64,000 nt of DNA from contig NZ_ANFY01000007.1 of the NCBI RefSeq assembly GCF_000331225.1, positions 62,001 to 126,000 on the forward strand, read 5' to 3'. The notes below the pieces were generated by a model. That model was not told the origin of the DNA. It worked only from the letters and a program-made list of their open reading frames with translations, and searched no databases. Source of the stretch: Sandarakinorhabdus sp. AAP62. Lineage in GTDB: Bacteria > Pseudomonadota > Alphaproteobacteria > Sphingomonadales > Sphingomonadaceae. The position numbers and the translations under genes are program-made. Positions 13,438 through 21,709 of this stretch are shown here, one piece after another. Numbering within the stretch: position 1 is the stretch's first letter; every line of letters begins with the position of its first letter.

Positions 13438-14541
13438 TCAGGCAGGCGCAAGCCTGGACTCTGGGGCGTGCGGATCGGCGACGCGGGTGAGGCGCGCCAA
13501 CAGCGCAAGGCCGCCGGGGATGGCAGAGAGCCCGGCGATGGCCGCCAGGCGCCCCAGCGGGTGGCGGGCAACAGACAGCGCAACCATGGCGAGGCGGACA
13601 GGCCGGCGGGTGCGGCCGAGCAGTTCCTGGCTGTAGGCAGCAGCGGTCGCACCTTGCGCCAGCATCGCTGCCGCCAGCCGGCCGGATTCGAGCGCGATGG
13701 CCATGCCGTCGCCGCAGAAACTGGGGATGACGGCAGCCTGATCGCCCAGCCGCCACAGGCCGTCTGTCGGGGTCCCCACCAGATGGCCATAGGGCACGCG
13801 GCTGATGGCGAGCGGGCGCGGCAGCAGCGGCTCGGCATCGGCCAGTGCGGCCAGGGCTGGTTCGGTGACCAGTCGCGCCAGCAAGGCGGGCCAGCTGCCG
13901 AGTTGGCGATAATGTGCGCCATCGACCAGAAGGCACAGGTTCAGCCGCCCGCCCTCCACCGGCTGCAGGCCGGCATAGCCGCCATCGAAGAAGGTGACGG
14001 CAACGGTGCCGGCCAGCCGCCGGGACAGGGCCGCATCACGAAAATACATCTTGAAGCCAATCTCGTCCGGCCCGTCCGGGCGCGGCAGGCCCCGCACATC
14101 ATGTTTGCCGCTGGCGAGCAGCAGGGCCGAAGCGCTGATATCCCCTGCCGTGGTCTGCGCCATGCCGTCCATCAGGCCGCGCACGCTCACGCCGCGCTGC
14201 ACTTCGGTGCCCACGGCGGCGGCATGTTGCAGCAGGGCTTCATCCAGCACCCGGCGCGACAGGCTGAGCGCCGGGAACGGCAGTGCAGCCGACGCCTCGC
14301 GATGGCCGGCGTGAATCTCGACGCGCGTGATCGGTTCGGCACCCAGGGCCCGCGCATCGACGCCCAGGCCGGCCAGCGCCGCCACGGCTTCCCCGCTGAG
14401 AAACTCGCCGCAAATCTTGTCGTGGGCGTGGGCCTCGCGCTCCAGCAGCAGCGAGGGCAGGCCAGCGTGTGCGAGATCGATCGCCGCGGCAGCGCCCGCC
14501 AGGCCGCCGCCAACAATCAGCGGCGGCGTCACTTGGGGCAT
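13438..14541 (-). CDS. FAD-dependent oxidoreductase of the type III PKS operon
   Basis: A 367-residue flavoprotein. The N-terminus has the FAD Rossmann motif VGGGLAGAAAAIDLAHAGL and then LLEREAHAHDKICGEFLSGEA, the form seen in geranylgeranyl-reductase and aromatic-hydroxylase-like flavoproteins. A second FAD motif, LWRLGDQAAVIPSFCGDGMAIALESG, follows near residue 240. It is translated with overlap from the methyltransferase (13 bases), which itself overlaps the polyketide synthase. It could hydroxylate or oxidise the aromatic polyketide to a quinone, as the flavoprotein of the Streptomyces srs cluster does; that parallel is inference. Confidence 0.85.
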   Translation of the reverse strand: MPQVTPPLIVGGGLAGAAAAIDLAHAGLPSLLLEREAHAHDKICGEFLSGEAVAALAGLGVDARALGAEPITRVEIHAGHREASAALPFPALSLSRRVLDEALLQHAAAVGTEVQRGVSVRGLMDGMAQTTAGDISASALLLASGKHDVRGLPRPDGPDEIGFKMYFRDAALSRRLAGTVAVTFFDGGYAGLQPVEGGRLNLCLLVDGAHYRQLGSWPALLARLVTEPALAALADAEPLLPRPLAISRVPYGHLVGTPTDGLWRLGDQAAVIPSFCGDGMAIALESGRLAAAMLAQGATAAAYSQELLGRTRRPVRLAMVALSVARHPLGRLAAIAGLSAIPGGLALLARLTRVADPHAPESRLAPA

Positions 14542-15260
14542 GATTCGACCGTCCAGCGGAACGGAAAGTGCGGGCGCAATGCGGCCTCGACGCCGGCCTG
14601 CGCCAGGATGCGTTGCCAGTCTTCGCGGGTGAAGGCGCGGCGCACCGAAAGCGCGCCATCATGGGCCACGACCGGGTGAAAGCGGAACAGCAGCGCAAGG
14701 CTGCGAAAGCCGGCCCAGGCCAGCCAGTGCCGGTGCAGATCGTTGATCAGCCAGCCAACGCGGGCCGTGCGCTCCATCCACTGGATGAAGGCCACCAGTT
14801 CGTCATCGCGCATGTGATGGGCGACCAGCGAGGAAATGATGAAATCGGGCTGCACGTCCAGCGCTTCGGCGCGGCCGGTGCGAAAGCTGATGCCCGGATC
14901 ACGCGTATTGGCGGCAGCAACCGGGGCGGAGCGCGGGTTGAGATCAACACCGATCAGTTCGGCGCGCAGGCCGGCACCGCGCGCCCAGCGGGCAATGGCG
15001 CGCAGCATGTCGCCATGGCCGAACCCGACATCAAGCAGGGTAAAACCGACCCGGCTGGGCGCCTGCCGCCGGAGCCAGGCCAGCGTGGGCCAGCGCGCCA
15101 GCGTGAGCGTGTTGACGCGGGCAAGATCGGCAACCACGGCAGCATAAGTAGCCGCGTCGAGCCGCTCGTCATCCATGATTTCCGGCAGATCCGCCCGCGC
15201 GCTGAAATCCAGCGGCGCACGCGGCCAGTTCCTGAGCCAATCGGCAGGGACTGTGCTCAT
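14529..15260 (-). CDS. SAM-dependent methyltransferase of the type III PKS operon
   Basis: A 243-residue class I methyltransferase. LLDVGFGHGDMLRAIARWA is the SAM-binding motif I, IGVDLNPRS carries the acidic residue of motif II, and DFIISSLVAHHMRDDELVAF is the motif IV region. It starts at the ATG at 15260, whose ATGA overlaps the PKS stop; the longer frame extends into PKS coding sequence. Close homologues often sit with type III PKS and flavoprotein genes. It probably methylates the polyketide product, but the acceptor atom cannot be predicted. Confidence 0.87.
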   Translation of the reverse strand: MSTVPADWLRNWPRAPLDFSARADLPEIMDDERLDAATYAAVVADLARVNTLTLARWPTLAWLRRQAPSRVGFTLLDVGFGHGDMLRAIARWARGAGLRAELIGVDLNPRSAPVAAANTRDPGISFRTGRAEALDVQPDFIISSLVAHHMRDDELVAFIQWMERTARVGWLINDLHRHWLAWAGFRSLALLFRFHPVVAHDGALSVRRAFTREDWQRILAQAGVEAALRPHFPFRWTVESCPK

Positions 15261-16357
15261 CCACCCACCGTCTGAAAGCGGAAGCTCTCGGCAGCCAGCC
15301 CCGGCCCGAAGGCCACGCCAAAGCCCGGCACCCCCTTGGGCACGCTGGTGCCGATCCCGGCCATGATCCGCTGCAGCACGAACATGATGGTGGCGCTGCT
15401 CATGTTGCCGCAATCACGCAGCACGTCGCGCGACCAGTTGAGCGCCCCCTGCCCGATACCGAGGCCGGTCTCGACCGCATCCAATATGGCGCGACCGCCG
15501 CCATGCACGGCCCACACGCCATACTCATCGGCGCTGCGGCCGTGCAGCAGATCGGCGCCGGCCGGGCCCGACAGCGCCTGTTGCAGGATGGCGGGCACCC
15601 GGCCCGATAGCACCATGTCAAAGCCCTGATCGCCCACGCCCCAGGTGATGGCATCGGCGGAATCGGCGATGGTGGCCGCCCGGAAATCGGTGAGCGCGAT
15701 GCCGGTGGGATCAGCCGTCACCAATGCCGCCGCACAGCCGTCGCCGAACAACAGCATGGCGAGGAGGGATTCCAGCGCGCCGGTTTCCTGGAAATGCAGG
15801 CTGCACAGTTCCAGATTGACCACCAGCACCCGCGCCGATGGATCGGAACGCACGAAATGATGGGCGAGCCTGAGCGAATTGACCGCCGCATAGCAGCCCA
15901 TGAAGCCGACATGCGTACGCTCCACGCCGGGGTTCAGCCCCAGCCGCTGCACGATGATCTGATCGATCCCGGGCGCGGTCATGCCGGTGCAGCTGGCGAC
16001 GACCAGATGGGTGATGCCCTGAAGATCGGTTGCAGACAGGCCGAGGCCAGCAATGGCCTGTTCGGCAAGGCCCGGCGCGGTGGCGGCAAAACGCGCCATG
16101 CGCTTGGCGGTGGAGGGGAAGGCGCCGGGGCGGTAGAAGCCCTCGGCGTCTGCCGTGAAGCCGTCCGGGTCCTTCACCGGCGTGAAGAAGCTCCAACGGT
16201 GATCGATGGCGCTGCGGCCAACCAGGCGCTTGAAGATCAACTGGTCGCGGCGATCCTTGATGAGGGCACCGACGAAATCGACGAAGGCTTCGTGCACATC
16301 ATTGGGCGGCAGCGCGGTGCCGATGCGGTTGATGTGCGCGACAGCGGGGGCGGGCAT
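15257..16357 (-). CDS. type III polyketide synthase (chalcone synthase superfamily)
   Basis: A 366-residue homodimeric ketosynthase that extends an acyl-CoA with malonyl-CoA and cyclises the chain. All three catalytic residues are in place: Cys155 (HVGFMGCYAAVN), His285 (VWAVHGGGRA) and Asn318 (CGNMSSATIMF); the family's closing FGPG motif is FGVAFGPG. I chose the ATG at 16357, which has AAGGA 7 bases upstream. Bacterial relatives make alkylresorcinols or alkylpyrones. It heads a three-gene overlapping operon with a methyltransferase and a flavoprotein, and diverges from the P1 peptidase gene. Confidence 0.95.
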   Translation of the reverse strand: MPAPAVAHINRIGTALPPNDVHEAFVDFVGALIKDRRDQLIFKRLVGRSAIDHRWSFFTPVKDPDGFTADAEGFYRPGAFPSTAKRMARFAATAPGLAEQAIAGLGLSATDLQGITHLVVASCTGMTAPGIDQIIVQRLGLNPGVERTHVGFMGCYAAVNSLRLAHHFVRSDPSARVLVVNLELCSLHFQETGALESLLAMLLFGDGCAAALVTADPTGIALTDFRAATIADSADAITWGVGDQGFDMVLSGRVPAILQQALSGPAGADLLHGRSADEYGVWAVHGGGRAILDAVETGLGIGQGALNWSRDVLRDCGNMSSATIMFVLQRIMAGIGTSVPKGVPGFGVAFGPGLAAESFRFQTVGG

Positions 16358-16443
16358 CGCGAAATTCCTTTTGTGGTACAACGCGACAGTGCGCCGGATG
16401 CGGGGGGCTTGCAACAGCATGCGCTGCGGCCGATGGATGCGCC

Positions 16444-17337
16444 ATGAACTCTCGTGGCATCAGTGCGGTTCCCGGCCTCAGCGTTGGCCATGCCCATTGC
16501 GAGACGGCGCGCACCGGCGTCACGCTGATCATCCCGCACGAACCTGCCGTGATGGCGGTGGAGGTGCGTGGCGGCGGGCCGGGCACCCGCGAGACCGATG
16601 CGCTCAATCCGATCAATCTGGTCGACCGCGCGCATGGCCTGGCGCTTGCCGGCGGATCGGTGTTCGGCTTGGCGGCGGGCGATGAACTGGTGCTGCTGCT
16701 GTCGGCCATGGGCCGCGGTCTGGCGATGGGCGACGGCCTGCCGCCGGTGCCTGTGGTGCCGGCGGCCATATTGTTCGATATCACAAACGGCGGCGACAAG
16801 GGGTGGGGCATGGACCCGCCCTATCGCCGGCTGACGCGGGAAGCCTTTGCCGCGGCCGGGCAGAATGATGGCCATGGCGCGATCGGGGCAGGGTTTGGCG
16901 CCCGTGCCGGCAGCCGGGCGGGCGGTATCGGCAGCGTTTCGCGGGTGCTGGACGACGGCCATATCGTCGGCGCCCTGATGGCGGCCAACAGTTTCGGCGA
17001 AATCTATGGCGACGCGCCGCCCGGCGACGGCGAGGTGGAGATGCCAAAGCTCGCCGGCCATCGCCGTTTCGGGCGGGAAAACACCATCATCGGCGCAGTT
17101 GCCACCAACGCGCCGCTCACCCGCGCCCAGGCCTTGCGCGTGGCGATGATGGCGCAGGGCGGGTTGACCCGCGCGGTGCGACCGATCCACACGCCGTTCG
17201 ATGGCGATTGCATCTTCGCCATTTCGACCGCGGCCGAGGGCCTGACGCCGGTGGACAATGTGCAACTGATCACGATCGGGACGGTTGCCGCCGATCTGGT
17301 GGCAGCCGCCGTGCGCCAGGCAGTCGGGCTTTATTGA
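16444..17337 (+). CDS. P1-family (DmpA/BapA-like) N-terminal nucleophile peptidase
   Basis: A 297-residue member of peptidase family S58, which cleaves itself into two chains and then acts as an aminopeptidase or beta-aminopeptidase. The N-terminal GISAVPGLSVGHAHCETARTGVT and RGGGPGTRETDAL are typical. The cleavage site is predicted between Asn213 and Thr214 in RENTIIGAVATNAPL, aligning with the Asn-Ser site of BapA, so Thr214 would be the nucleophile. No signal peptide is seen. It diverges from the polyketide operon across an 86-base gap. Its natural substrate is unknown. Confidence 0.9.
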   Translation: MNSRGISAVPGLSVGHAHCETARTGVTLIIPHEPAVMAVEVRGGGPGTRETDALNPINLVDRAHGLALAGGSVFGLAAGDELVLLLSAMGRGLAMGDGLPPVPVVPAAILFDITNGGDKGWGMDPPYRRLTREAFAAAGQNDGHGAIGAGFGARAGSRAGGIGSVSRVLDDGHIVGALMAANSFGEIYGDAPPGDGEVEMPKLAGHRRFGRENTIIGAVATNAPLTRAQALRVAMMAQGGLTRAVRPIHTPFDGDCIFAISTAAEGLTPVDNVQLITIGTVAADLVAAAVRQAVGLY

Positions 17338-17876
17338 GCCTGCAACGCCGCGATGCGGCTGGCGAGGGCGTCGAGGCGCGACGCCAGCGCCTTCGCCTCG
17401 GCCGGCGCATCGCGCAGCGCTTCGGCAAGCGCCGCCCGGCGATAATCGGCACCGGCCAGAGGCGCCAACGTTGCACCCAGGCCGGATTCGGCTGCTTCCA
17501 GTTGCAGGGCCGCGGCCGAATCGGCGGCAGAACCGGCGGCAGCGGCGCGTGCTGCATCGCGGGCGGCACGGGCCGGGGCAGCGGCGGCTTCCACCTGCGC
17601 CACCACGGCCTCCAGCGCGGCAAGCTCCGCCTCGGCAGCGGCCGGCGTTGGCGGTGGGGTGGGTGCCGGCATATCGGGCGCGGCCGGGGCCGCGGCTTCG
17701 GCGGGCGGCGCGCAGTCCGCATCTCCGCGCAGGCAGCGGCCCGCACCCGGCACATTGCGCGGCACCATCGGCGAGATTTCCCCTGGCCGCGGGTTCAGGC
17801 TGGGCCAATCATTGGCTCGGCCGGCGCAACCGGCCAGCATAAGGGCGAGAACAAGAGGCAGGGCCAGACGGTGCAT
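17331..17876 (-). CDS. putative lipoprotein with alanine-rich helical C-terminus
   Basis: A 181-residue protein starting MHRLALPLVLALMLAGCAG, a lipoprotein signal with the lipobox LAGC. A Pro/Ala stretch containing CLRGDADCAPP follows (two Cys that may pair), and from about residue 90 a long Ala/Glu-rich segment with strong helical and coiled-coil character runs to the end. No family is recognised. The start at 17876 places the lipobox correctly. Its stop overlaps that of the peptidase gene on the other strand by 7 bases. Confidence 0.65.
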   Translation of the reverse strand: MHRLALPLVLALMLAGCAGRANDWPSLNPRPGEISPMVPRNVPGAGRCLRGDADCAPPAEAAAPAAPDMPAPTPPPTPAAAEAELAALEAVVAQVEAAAAPARAARDAARAAAAGSAADSAAALQLEAAESGLGATLAPLAGADYRRAALAEALRDAPAEAKALASRLDALASRIAALQAQ

Positions 17877-17952
17877 CAATAATTGCCTAAAGCGGCAAGG
17901 AAGAGGTTGCAATGCCTGGGCAGCGCCGCTATCAGGCCGGCCTTCAAGGTGC

Positions 17953-18029
17953 GCGCCCGTAGCTCAGCTGGATAGAGCATCAGACTACGAATCTGAGGGT
18001 CGGACGTTCGAATCGTTCCGGGCGCGCCA
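17953..18029 (+). tRNA. tRNA-Arg (anticodon ACG)
   Basis: The cloverleaf folds fully: acceptor GCGCCCG with CGGGCGC, anticodon stem TCAGA/TCTGA around the loop CTACGAA (anticodon ACG), and T-arm GGACG-TTCGAAT-CGTTC. The 3' CCA is encoded. ACG needs conversion of A34 to inosine to read CGU, CGC and CGA. Confidence 0.96.
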
Positions 18030-18163
18030 ATTTCCCCCATCGGGGCACGAATGACCGGGTATTTCAGCCCGGTTTTTTGTGCCTGGCTTGCGCTGCGGCC
18101 GGCGGGCACACGCAATCGGCCAGCGCGGCATAACCGGCTGGGAATATTCGATTATCGGGAAAA

Positions 18164-18238
18164 TGGTGGACGCGGCAGGGATTGAACCTGCGACCCCTGC
18201 GATGTCAACACAGTGCTCTACCACTGAGCTACGCGTCC
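18164..18238 (-). tRNA. tRNA-Val (anticodon GAC)
   Basis: On the minus strand the acceptor GGACGCG pairs with CGCGTCC, followed by discriminator A and an encoded CCA. The anticodon stem CTGTG/CGCAG encloses TTGACAT, giving anticodon GAC. The T-arm is GCAGG-TTCAATC-CCTGC. It lies 134 bases from tRNA-Arg on the opposite strand. Confidence 0.95.
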
Positions 18239-18360
18239 ACGGGAAGGCGCCTGTTAGTGGCATCGGCCCCAGTTGGCAAGTGCTGCCGACGCGCAGCCAC
18301 GACTTTGGCGCGTCATTTGTCGCCTTGGCAGCCTTGCCCGCACGTGCTTGTGCTGGCGAC

Positions 18361-19248
18361 ATGCGATTTTCCGCTTCTGCAGCCGGGCAACCGGTCTGGA
18401 CCCTAACCGGCGATGCCGATGGCCGCTGGCCGCTGCTGCTCACTTCGCCGCACAGTGGCCGACACTATCCGCCGGCCCTGCTGGCCGCGTCGCGCCTGCC
18501 GCTGGCACAGTTGCGCCGGGCCGAAGATGCGTTTGTCGATGCCCTGCTGGATGGCATCGCCGGCGTGCCCGTGCTGGCTGCCACCCATGCCCGCAGCTGG
18601 CTTGATCTCAATCGCCGGGCCGATGAACTGGATCCAGCGATGTTTGATGCGCCGCTCGCCGTTCCGGTGGTCACCACGGAGCGCGTGGCAGCCGGGCTGG
18701 GCGTCATCCCGCGATTGGCGGGCCATGGCCTTGATATCTATGCCCGGGCGTTACCCGCGGCCGAGGCAGCGGCGCGGCTGACCCGGCTGCATGCGCCCTG
18801 GCATGCCGAAGTGAACCGCATCCTGGCCGCTGCCGGCGCGAGCCACGGTGCGGCGCTGCTGATCGATTGCCATTCGATGCCATCCCCCAGTGGACCGCGG
18901 CCACCGCAGATCGTGCTGGGCGATTGCCACGGCACCAGCGCCCACCCCGCCATCGTGCAGGCGATCGAGGATCATTTCGGCCGGGCAGGCTGGCGCGTGG
19001 CGCGCAACGCTCCCTATGCCGGCGGCTACACCACCCGCCATCACGGCCAGCCCGGCGCCGGCATCCACGCCGTGCAGATCGAAATTGATCGCGCCCTGTA
19101 TCTTGATGGCCATCGCCTCGCCCTGCATGCCGGCGCCAGCAAGGTGCGCGCCGCAATGACCGGACTGGTGCAGCAACTGGTTGCCGACTGGCCGCGCCTG
19201 ATCGGCCAGCCGCATTCAGGCCAGCCCTGGGCCGAAGCGGCCGAATAA
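18361..19248 (+). CDS. N-formylglutamate amidohydrolase family protein
   Basis: A 295-residue cytosolic zinc hydrolase. Family motifs are LLLTSPHSGRHYP near the start, WLDLNRRADELDP, LLIDCHSMPSPSG with the metal ligand His, and RNAPYAGGYTTRHHG, followed by VQIEIDRALYLD. The enzyme releases formate from N-formylglutamate in one route of histidine breakdown, but no hut genes are nearby, so another N-acyl amino acid is possible. I chose the ATG at 18361; a longer frame extends back through the tRNA-Val gene and is rejected. Confidence 0.88.
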   Translation: MRFSASAAGQPVWTLTGDADGRWPLLLTSPHSGRHYPPALLAASRLPLAQLRRAEDAFVDALLDGIAGVPVLAATHARSWLDLNRRADELDPAMFDAPLAVPVVTTERVAAGLGVIPRLAGHGLDIYARALPAAEAAARLTRLHAPWHAEVNRILAAAGASHGAALLIDCHSMPSPSGPRPPQIVLGDCHGTSAHPAIVQAIEDHFGRAGWRVARNAPYAGGYTTRHHGQPGAGIHAVQIEIDRALYLDGHRLALHAGASKVRAAMTGLVQQLVADWPRLIGQPHSGQPWAEAAE

Positions 19249-19263
19249 AAAGAACGAATGACG

Positions 19264-19297
19264 AAAAGGCCGCGCTGGGGGGGCAACCAGCGCGGCC
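19264..19297 (-). terminator. intrinsic terminator of the ZnuD-like receptor gene
   Basis: An 11-bp stem (19268-19278 with 19287-19297, GGCCGCGCTGG/CCAGCGCGGCC) is followed on the minus strand by TTTT and a T-rich stretch. It lies in the 216-base gap between convergent genes, about 170 bases after the receptor stop. Confidence 0.75.
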
Positions 19298-19464
19298 TGA
19301 TCGGAACCTGTCGTGCGTTCACGAGGGGGGTCCACGAAGGTGGCAGGCCCAAAGAGGCCGAGGCCACTGGCGACCGCCGCGAGAGGGGGGGTGCGGTGCC
19401 GCCGTACCCATGATCTGGGGTGCGGCCGGCGGCTTTCAAGAGCCGCCAGCCACATTTTTGCACG

Positions 19465-21573
19465 TCAGAACGCGACGCGCAGCGACACCCTTATGTCGCG
19501 GCCAAACAGCGGCGCCACGTCTTTCAGGAAGCTGCTATGGCGGCGGGCTTCGACATCGAAGATGTTGTTGGCCTGCACCATCAGCGTGGTCGGCGCATCG
19601 ACGCCGAAAGGCTTCCACGACAGGCTGGCATTGACCAGGCTGAAGGCAGCGGTGCGGGTTTCAAAGCCGGCGATGCGATCCTGCGCGGTGACATGTTCGA
19701 TTTCCACGCGGCCGCCAACCACGCCGCCGCTGGCTTCAATCCCGCCGATCATGCGCAGCGGCGGAATACGCGGCACGGCGCCGCCTCCGGCCAGGATGGT
19801 GGCACGGGTGTAATCGAGCAGGCCGGTGACATCGATGCGCGTGGCACCCAGTTGCGCCACCTTCACACCGGCTTCCACTTCCACGCCCCAGAAACTGGCA
19901 TCGGCCTGATTATACTGGAACACCGGCAGTTCATCTTCTTCGACGCCGGTGGGATCGAGGAAGATATAATTGTCGAAGCGGTTGACGAAGGCCGACAGTT
20001 CCAGCCGCCAGCCGGCACCGCGGCCGCGCAGCACGGCTTCAGCGCCAAGCTGGCGTTCGGTGCGGAAATTGGGGTTGCCGATTTCAAAGGCGCGCGTGGC
20101 GGCGTGGGCGCCGTTGGCGAACAATTCCTCGGCCGATGGCGCGCGTTCGGTGCGGGCACCGCTCAGCGCCAGGCGGAATCCGCTGCCCAGATCGACCGAG
20201 CCGCCCACCGAGAAGGAGAGCGAATTGAACGTGCGCTCGCGGCCGACCTGCGCTGATTTCACATTGGCATGTTCATAGCGGCCGCCACCTTCCAGCCGCA
20301 CCGCGCCCAGATCGAATTCCTGCAGGGTGAAGATGCCGAACTGACGGGTTTCGTTGGCCGGGATATAGGCTTCCTCGCCCACGGCGCGGAAGTTGCGGCT
20401 GAAATATTGCACGCCCGTCGCGCCCTGCCAGCCATCCTTCTCGGCCTGCACCAACTCCAGGCGGGCTTCCCAGCTCTTGTTGAAGAAGCTGGTGCCGATC
20501 TCGCCATTATCCTCGATTTCATCGTGACGATAATCGGCCCAGCCGGCGCGCACGCGCACTTCCTTGAAGGCGCCGGCCAGCGGCACGGCCCCGCGCACAT
20601 CAACGCGGGTCTGGCGCATGTCGAGCGTGATGTCCTCGTGGGCGTGCTCCTCGCCCTCGTGCTCCTCGCCCTCATGCTCGCCTTCGTGCTCTTTCCCTTC
20701 ATGTTCGTCGTGGCCAAGTTCGAGCCCGTTGGGGATCCCATAGCGATTTTGCAGATGGCTCACCGCCACGCCGAAATTGGCGCCATTCTCGCCGATCCAG
20801 GCGATGCTGCCGGCCACATCCCATGTGCGCGCGGCCGTATTCTCCAGCCGGCCGCGCTTTTGCGCCTCTTCGGCCACTTCGCCGGCTTCCTCGGCGGCTT
20901 CTTCACGCAGAGCTTCGGCGAAAACAAAGCCACCGGTACGGTAATTGTCCGATTCAAAGAAGCTGCCATCCACATGCGCGACGAAGCCACCGCCCAACGG
21001 CATGTTGAGCGCAGCGGCGATGTTGCGCTCGCGCGCGGCGGTGCCGATCCCGGCATTGGCATCGACATGCGGGCCGTCGGGCACTTCGCGCGGGATGCGC
21101 AGATCGCGCATGTTCACCACGCCGCCGATGGCGCCCGAACCGAACAGCAGCGCCGCCGGGCCGCGCAGGATCTCGATGCGGTCAGCCAACAGCGGATTGG
21201 CAGCCACGGCATGATCCACCGAGGTGTTGGACACGTCGAAGCTGCCGATGCCATCGGTGAGCACGCGCACGCGTTCGGCATCGAGGCCGCGCAGGATCGG
21301 GCGCGAGGCGTTGGGACCGAAGAAGGTGGACGACACGCCGGGCTGGCGCGCGAGGGTTTCACCGATGGTGGAGCGCAACTGGCGTTGCAGATCATCGCCC
21401 TGCAACACCGAAACGGCCGTCGCCACCAGCTTGCGATCGCGGGCATAAGGGGCAGACACGATGATTTCAGGATCGATCGAGCCATGCTGGTCATCATTGG
21501 GGGCCGCATCTTCGGCCAGCACGGGAGCGGCAGACAACAGCAGCAGGGCTGCAAGCGACAGACGCTTCGACAT
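19465..21573 (-). CDS. znuD: TonB-dependent zinc receptor, ZnuD-like
   Basis: A 702-residue outer-membrane receptor with a signal peptide (MSKRLSLAALLLLSAAPVLA). The plug closely follows ZnuD: STIGETLARQPGVSSTFFG, PNASRPILRGLDAERVRVL, SVDHAVAANPLLADRIEILR and GPAALLFGSGAIGGVVN. The barrel ends in DIRVSLRVAF with a terminal Phe. At residues about 286-312 an extracellular-type loop holds repeated Glu/His (EHEGEEHEGEEHAHED), a likely zinc-capture tract as in Neisseria ZnuD. A palindrome sits in the promoter. Together these support zinc import under zinc limitation, though metal specificity is inferred. Confidence 0.88.
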   Translation of the reverse strand: MSKRLSLAALLLLSAAPVLAEDAAPNDDQHGSIDPEIIVSAPYARDRKLVATAVSVLQGDDLQRQLRSTIGETLARQPGVSSTFFGPNASRPILRGLDAERVRVLTDGIGSFDVSNTSVDHAVAANPLLADRIEILRGPAALLFGSGAIGGVVNMRDLRIPREVPDGPHVDANAGIGTAARERNIAAALNMPLGGGFVAHVDGSFFESDNYRTGGFVFAEALREEAAEEAGEVAEEAQKRGRLENTAARTWDVAGSIAWIGENGANFGVAVSHLQNRYGIPNGLELGHDEHEGKEHEGEHEGEEHEGEEHAHEDITLDMRQTRVDVRGAVPLAGAFKEVRVRAGWADYRHDEIEDNGEIGTSFFNKSWEARLELVQAEKDGWQGATGVQYFSRNFRAVGEEAYIPANETRQFGIFTLQEFDLGAVRLEGGGRYEHANVKSAQVGRERTFNSLSFSVGGSVDLGSGFRLALSGARTERAPSAEELFANGAHAATRAFEIGNPNFRTERQLGAEAVLRGRGAGWRLELSAFVNRFDNYIFLDPTGVEEDELPVFQYNQADASFWGVEVEAGVKVAQLGATRIDVTGLLDYTRATILAGGGAVPRIPPLRMIGGIEASGGVVGGRVEIEHVTAQDRIAGFETRTAAFSLVNASLSWKPFGVDAPTTLMVQANNIFDVEARRHSSFLKDVAPLFGRDIRVSLRVAF

Positions 21574-21608
21574 CGGTTCACCTATGACAGATTGGAGACA
21601 GGCCGCTC

Positions 21609-21637
21609 CGATATGATGATACGATGTAACACGTCAA
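21609..21637 (-). promoter_or_regulatory. promoter of the zinc receptor with embedded Zur-like palindrome
   Basis: On the minus strand TTGACG (21632-21637) and ATATCG (21609-21614) are spaced 17 bp apart. The spacer contains the imperfect palindrome TGTTACATCGTATCA at 21617-21631, an AT-rich element with arms related as TGxTAC/GTAxCA. Position and target suggest a Zur site; the assignment is inferred. Confidence 0.6.
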
Positions 21638-21655
21638 GGCCCGTTTGACCGACAT

Positions 21656-21689
21656 GAAAAAAGGGGCGGTGGCCAGGCCACCGCCCCTT
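21656..21689 (-). terminator. intrinsic terminator of the SapC gene
   Basis: A perfect hairpin at 21661-21689 (arms of 14 bases, AAGGGGCGGTGGCC and its complement) is followed on the minus strand by a run of T. It lies 21 bases after the SapC stop. Confidence 0.9.
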
Positions 21690-21709
21690 CAATCGGCATT
21701 CAACCAGAA

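Noticed and set aside
12943-14679. 578-codon plus-strand frame
   Set aside because: It is antisense to the siroheme-synthase-like and flavoprotein genes, whose motifs are intact on the minus strand.
18079-18360. N-terminal extension of the N-formylglutamate amidohydrolase
   Set aside because: The frame crosses the tRNA-Val gene on the opposite strand and has no family similarity.
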